NCBI GenBank assembly: GCA_013360535.1
Contig: JABWBL010000155.1
Location: 1-7,512, forward strand
From: Planctomycetaceae bacterium
GTDB lineage: Bacteria > Planctomycetota > UBA1135 > GCA-002686595
Direction of reading: 5' to 3'
Length of the DNA stretch: 7,512 bases
This document shows positions 4,093-7,512 of this stretch, in pieces. Below the pieces are notes generated by a model. That model did not search any database, was not told the origin of the DNA, and saw only the letters and a program-made list of their open reading frames with translations. Numbering within the stretch: the stretch's first letter is position 1; the number at the start of each line of letters is the position of its first letter. The position numbers and the translations under genes are program-made.

Positions 4093-6987
4093 ATGCGTCG
4101 TCCCCTGTCGTTCGGACTGGTCTTCGCCTTCACCACGGCCTCGCTCTTCGGTCAGAAGAGTGAAGCCGAGCAGCGCGCGGACATCGCCTTCGCCAAGGGT
4201 CTGGCGGAGATGGGATTTGTCGGCCTCTCGGAAGAGGTCATCCGCTCGGTCGAGTCCGCGGGCCTCTCGGGCACGCTGGCCGAGGAAGTCGCGCTCCTGC
4301 GCTGCGACACGCTCTACGACGCGGCCAAGGCCAACGCCAGCCAGCGCGAGAAGCTGCTCAAGCAGGCCGTCGATGGCTATCAGGCCTTCCTCGACAAGTA
4401 CAAGAGCTTCGGCAACGAGGACCTGCTCGCGCGTGCGCAGACCAGCGCGGTCGAAGTCGACGGCGCCTATGCGCGCATCCTGAGCGCCAGCCTCGAGGAC
4501 CTCGCGGGCGAGGAGCTCACCAAGCGCCGCGACGAGGCGCGCAAGTTCCTCGAGGGCGCGGTCGGCCGCGTCAACGACCTGATCCGCGAGCAGGAAGAGC
4601 TCGAAAAGGGCGAGGACTACAGCGAGACCCAGCGGCGGCGCATGTTCCAGCTGCTCCTGAACGGCGCCGAGCTCAACCTGCAGCTCGCCGGCGTGCAGGA
4701 GCTGCCGACGACCTTCGGCATCGCCGAAAACATGTTCATCAAGCTCTCGGACAAGGCCGGTGAAGGCACTCCGTGGAGCCTGCGCGCGTTCATCGGCATC
4801 GGCGACGTCTACTCGGCGCGCGCGGCGCGCGAAGAGGACTTCGCCGCGGCGAAGAAGCTCTACGAGGAAGCGGCTGGCTACTACGAGTTCGCCGTCGACT
4901 TCTCGATGCCCAAGGACCTCGAGGCCTGGAAGGTCGCCTCGGCGGAAATGGACCAGAACGAGAAGCAGTCGCGCTTCCTGTTCCTCCAGCTCGGCACGCC
5001 CGGCCTGATCAAGTCCTGGCTCTCGGCCGGCGACACCAAGAGCGCCGTCGAGAACGCGCTGCACTTCGTCAACACGTGGAAGCGCGAAGGCCTCGACCTG
5101 ATCCAGCCGCAGGGCTACATGGCGCTGCTCGACGTCGCGCAGGCGCTCGTCGACGCCGGTGGTTTCCTCGGCGGCAACCCGGCGTCCGGCGACCTGAAGT
5201 GGTACGAGACGCAGGAAGAGATCGCGGCCGCGGGCCTGCCGAAGACGCGCCAGCGCACGACGCTCGACCACGCGCTCTCGCTCGCGCAGGCCGTCTCGAC
5301 CGAGAAGGAAAACAAGGGCACCAACCTGCAGATCCGCGCCCAGCGCGTGATCGGCACGATCATCCAGCGCCCGGGCGTCAAGGTCGACCCGTCGGTCCTG
5401 ATCGACGCCGCCAAGGGCGAGTTCGCGGCGAGCAACTGGAGCGCCGCCATCGACGGCTTCAAGCGCACGGTCTCGGCGCTCGCTTTGCAGGACCAGGCGA
5501 CGCAGCAGGAGAAGATGCCCGAGGTGCTGTGGCACATCGCGCGCAGCTACCAGCGCATGGACCGCACGCTCGAGGCGGCGGCGGTGTACGAGTACACGCT
5601 CGATGCGTGGCGCGGCGACCCGGTGTTCGACAAGAACAGCGCGCAGGGCCTGTACGACTGCGCGCAGCTCCTCAAGAAGGCCGTCAAGGGTGACGCCACG
5701 ATCGACGCGCTGGCCCAGCGTGCGGACGACCGCATGAAGGAAGTCGGCTCGGACAGCGGCGAGATCGACTTCCGCGACGCGGAGAAGCTCTTCGCCGCGA
5801 ACGACTTCGAACGCGCGAAGGCCAAGTACGCGACGGTCTCGACCGGCACGGTGAGTTACGACAAGGCGCTGGTCAACGTCGGCCTGTGCGACTTCAAGCT
5901 CGGGCGCTACGCGGACGCGATCAAGGTCTTCGAGAACTACCTCACGAAGTACCTGAAGAGCGCCGAGTCGGCGACGACGGACGCGCGCCGCATCGGCAAG
6001 CGCAAGGAAGCGACGGCGACGGCGCGCTTCTACTGGGGCCTGTCGGAGTTCGAGCTCGCGGGCTCGGGCTCGGGCTCGTGGCAGAAGGTCGTCGACGTGC
6101 TCGGCACCTTCCAGGACGAGTTCCCCGAGCAGAACCAGCTCGCTCCGGCCGCGATGTACCGCGTGCTGATCGCCTACGGCCGCCTCAACCAGCAGGCCAA
6201 GGTCAAGTCGCTGCTCGGGCTGATGCTGACGAGCTTCCCCGACAGCAAGTGGACGGGCCTCGGCGCGACCGAGTCCTACAAGATGCTCAAGGCGCAGTTC
6301 GACGCGGAGAAGGATCCTGCCAAGCAGGCCACGATCGAGCGCGAGATGGCGGAGAACCTGCAGGTGCTCAACCGCACCAGCTCCAAGCCCGCCTTCCCGA
6401 ACATGCGTCAGGAGTCACGCCACTGGATGAACCTCGCCGAGTGGGCCACCGCCGAAGAAGTGCTGCAGCGCATCGTCAAGCAGTTCTCGGCCGACCCCAA
6501 GCTGGCCGAGGACATGACCAAGCGCGTGCTGCCCGACCTCGGTGAGGCGCTGCTGCGCCAGAAGAAGGTCGTGGACGCGATGACCGTGCTCGACCCGCTG
6601 GTCAAGGACGAGAAAAACAAGGCCTCGAAGTCGACCGCCTTCGACTACGTGCAGGCGGTCGGTGGCTGGCTCGAGGTCCAAGGCACGAAGGTGCTCGAGA
6701 ACGCCGGGGGCGCGACCAAGAAGGAAGACTTCGAGGGCGCGATCAAGCCGCTCATCCAGCTCGTCGAGGGCACCGAGAAGTGGACGACCGAGTGGTACGG
6801 CTACAAGGCGCAGCAGATCTACTTCGTGCTGCGCTGGTCGGCGCTCGACGGCAAGCAGATGGACACCGCCCGCGAGCTGATGAACTACATGACGACCCAG
6901 ATCGGGGGCGCCGCGCAGTTCAAGGCGGACGGCATGCCCGAGGACACGCGGGCCAAGTTCCTGTGGCTCGCGTCGAAGGTGAAGTGA
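4093..6987 (+). CDS. Exported TPR-rich helical-repeat protein of unknown function
   Basis: This 964-aa protein begins MRRPLSFGLVFAFTTASLFG, a clear Sec-type signal peptide probably cut near residue 20 (a non-ideal LFG site), so it acts outside the cytoplasmic membrane. The rest is nearly all helical. The clearest TPR pair is at about 556-623 (AEKLFAANDFERAKAKYATV, then NVGLCDFKLGRYADAIKVFE). Further TPR-like units are near 228-267, 440-463, 477-507 (LWHIARSYQRMDRTLEAAAV), 687-720 and 814-839. A GSGSGS stretch at 657-662, encoded by three GGCTCG hexamers, separates repeat blocks. No enzymatic motif or membrane anchor is visible. The ATG at 4093 is chosen because it starts the signal peptide, although the frame stays open far upstream. 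There is no Shine-Dalgarno sequence. It follows the secretin gene with its own leader. By context it may be a periplasmic scaffold or partner of that secretin or of the next gene's product; this is inference. Confidence 0.85.
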   Translation: MRRPLSFGLVFAFTTASLFGQKSEAEQRADIAFAKGLAEMGFVGLSEEVIRSVESAGLSGTLAEEVALLRCDTLYDAAKANASQREKLLKQAVDGYQAFLDKYKSFGNEDLLARAQTSAVEVDGAYARILSASLEDLAGEELTKRRDEARKFLEGAVGRVNDLIREQEELEKGEDYSETQRRRMFQLLLNGAELNLQLAGVQELPTTFGIAENMFIKLSDKAGEGTPWSLRAFIGIGDVYSARAAREEDFAAAKKLYEEAAGYYEFAVDFSMPKDLEAWKVASAEMDQNEKQSRFLFLQLGTPGLIKSWLSAGDTKSAVENALHFVNTWKREGLDLIQPQGYMALLDVAQALVDAGGFLGGNPASGDLKWYETQEEIAAAGLPKTRQRTTLDHALSLAQAVSTEKENKGTNLQIRAQRVIGTIIQRPGVKVDPSVLIDAAKGEFAASNWSAAIDGFKRTVSALALQDQATQQEKMPEVLWHIARSYQRMDRTLEAAAVYEYTLDAWRGDPVFDKNSAQGLYDCAQLLKKAVKGDATIDALAQRADDRMKEVGSDSGEIDFRDAEKLFAANDFERAKAKYATVSTGTVSYDKALVNVGLCDFKLGRYADAIKVFENYLTKYLKSAESATTDARRIGKRKEATATARFYWGLSEFELAGSGSGSWQKVVDVLGTFQDEFPEQNQLAPAAMYRVLIAYGRLNQQAKVKSLLGLMLTSFPDSKWTGLGATESYKMLKAQFDAEKDPAKQATIEREMAENLQVLNRTSSKPAFPNMRQESRHWMNLAEWATAEEVLQRIVKQFSADPKLAEDMTKRVLPDLGEALLRQKKVVDAMTVLDPLVKDEKNKASKSTAFDYVQAVGGWLEVQGTKVLENAGGATKKEDFEGAIKPLIQLVEGTEKWTTEWYGYKAQQIYFVLRWSALDGKQMDTARELMNYMTTQIGGAAQFKADGMPEDTRAKFLWLASKVK

Positions 6988-7002
6988 GCTTCCGCGCGCC
7001 CG

Positions 7003-7030
7003 TTGTGAGTCCCTCGTACCCCGCTAGAAT
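7003..7030 (+). promoter_or_regulatory. Sigma70-type promoter giving a nearly leaderless transcript
   Basis: TTGTGA (7003-7008, 4 of 6 consensus bases) and TAGAAT (7025-7030, 5 of 6) are spaced by 16 bp in the 56-nt gap after the TPR gene. The -10 box ends only 13 nt before the ATG at 7044, so a normal start point (7-8 nt downstream) leaves a leader shorter than 10 nt. The surrounding CCGCTAGAATGCCCGCCC resembles CCGCTATGCTCCCGCCC at the secretin promoter. Confidence 0.55.
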
Positions 7031-7043
7031 GCCCGCCCCCGCC

Positions 7044-7512
7044 ATGCGTCGAACCGCCCTCTTCGCGCTCCTCGTCCTCGGCACGCTGACCCCCGCCTTC
7101 GCCTCCGGCGCGGCCAGCCCTTCCTCCGCTTCCGGCGCAGCCTCGTCCTCCGCTTCCGGCGCAGCCTCGTCCTTGGCGTTCGGCGAGGGCGGCCGTCCCG
7201 ACCGTGTCTACGTCAAGAACAAGCGCGACGGCTCGGTCAGCGCGGTGAGCGGCGTGGTCAAGCGCTACGAGCTCGGCAAGGTGACGGTCGCCGTCGCCGC
7301 CAAGGAAAACAGCTACGACGCGCTCCAGATCCAGAGCGTCGAATGGGGCGAGGCTCCCCCGTCGTTCCACGACGGCCACGTGTACGCCGAACGTGGCGCC
7401 TGGGCCGACGCCGCCAAGAGCTTCCGCGTCGCCGCGGGTGACGCGAGCGCGCGCGACGTCGTCAAGGCGGCGGCGAAGCACCACCTCGCCGAGGCGCTGC
7501 TGATGGGCGGCG
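7044..7512 (+). CDS. Exported protein with small beta-type domain and probable TPR region, 3' end outside the window
   Basis: The frame is open from the ATG at 7044 to the right edge (156 full codons). Residues 1-20 (MRRTALFALLVLGTLTPAFA) are a clear Sec signal peptide with an AFA cleavage site. Residues 19-44 are a Ser/Ala/Gly linker made of octapeptide repeats. Residues about 50-103 (RPDRVYVKN... to SVEWGEAPPS) alternate in a way typical of a small beta domain. They are followed by VYAERGAWADAAKSFRVAAG (about 113-132), which has TPR spacing, and a second helix, KAAAKHHLAEALL. This order, a beta domain ending in a W/Y-G-x-APP motif and then TPRs, is one I associate with planctomycetal exported proteins. 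An in-frame ATG at 7029 would add MPAPA but overlaps the -10 box, so 7044 is preferred. Its own promoter suggests it starts a transcription unit continuing to the right. The function is unknown, with a role in the same envelope assembly as its neighbours inferred. Confidence 0.75.
   Translation, partial: MRRTALFALLVLGTLTPAFASGAASPSSASGAASSSASGAASSLAFGEGGRPDRVYVKNKRDGSVSAVSGVVKRYELGKVTVAVAAKENSYDALQIQSVEWGEAPPSFHDGHVYAERGAWADAAKSFRVAAGDASARDVVKAAAKHHLAEALLMGG
7098..7169 (+). repeat. 24-bp tandem repeat coding for SSASGAAS
   Basis: Two 24-bp units, 7122-7145 and 7146-7169, are identical, and a diverged third unit precedes them at 7098-7121 (FASGAASP). Each adds the octapeptide SSASGAAS in frame just after the signal peptide. 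Unit changes would keep the reading frame, so this is a flexible linker that could vary in length between strains. Confidence 0.8.

Noticed and set aside
3541..5535. Minus-strand open frame of about 664 codons opposite the start of the TPR gene
   Set aside because: The protein has the same low-information antisense composition and spans both the intergenic gap and a well-supported + strand gene.

Overview
The window is GC-rich (high sixties percent by eye) chromosomal DNA from a Gram-negative-type bacterium. The best guess is a planctomycete. The secretin carries sequence features I associate with planctomycetal 'type II and III secretion system' proteins: a VSPESW segment, MVVNQTPEVQ, VSDGVVLDVRP and an IPIINDIPIVRFLF ending. 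The last gene has a small beta-type domain followed by a helical repeat region, also common in that phylum. Start codons lack clear Shine-Dalgarno sequences. The taxon is inferred from memory of families, not from a search.

Layout, all genes on the + strand: (1) 3-614, the 3' part of a family 4 (Fe-S) uracil-DNA glycosylase, a repair gene unrelated to the rest, followed by a terminator-like hairpin. (2) 615-1045, a gap with a good sigma70-type promoter (715-743) and a roughly 300-nt leader. (3) 1046-3634, an exported and possibly lipidated secretin-like outer-membrane channel protein of 862 aa with an N-terminal TPR/coiled-coil region. (4) 3635-4092, a gap with two terminator-like hairpins, one followed by T7, then a structured leader sharing a 14/15-nt motif with the first leader. 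(5) 4093-6987, a 964-aa exported, TPR-rich helical-repeat protein of unknown function. (6) 6988-7043, a short gap with a second good promoter that gives an almost leaderless transcript. (7) 7044-7512 and beyond, the 5' part of a third exported protein with a Ser/Ala/Gly octapeptide repeat, a small beta-type domain and a probable TPR region.

The three envelope genes look like one functional neighbourhood: a secretin-type pore plus two exported proteins with helical repeats that could act as assembly or substrate scaffolds. They appear to be separate transcription units, since each has its own promoter or leader and the secretin is followed by terminators. None of the usual type II secretion or type IV pilus partners (GspE/F/G-like ATPase, platform, pseudopilins) is visible here, so substrate and machine remain unknown. 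No mobile element, CRISPR array, tRNA or rRNA was seen.
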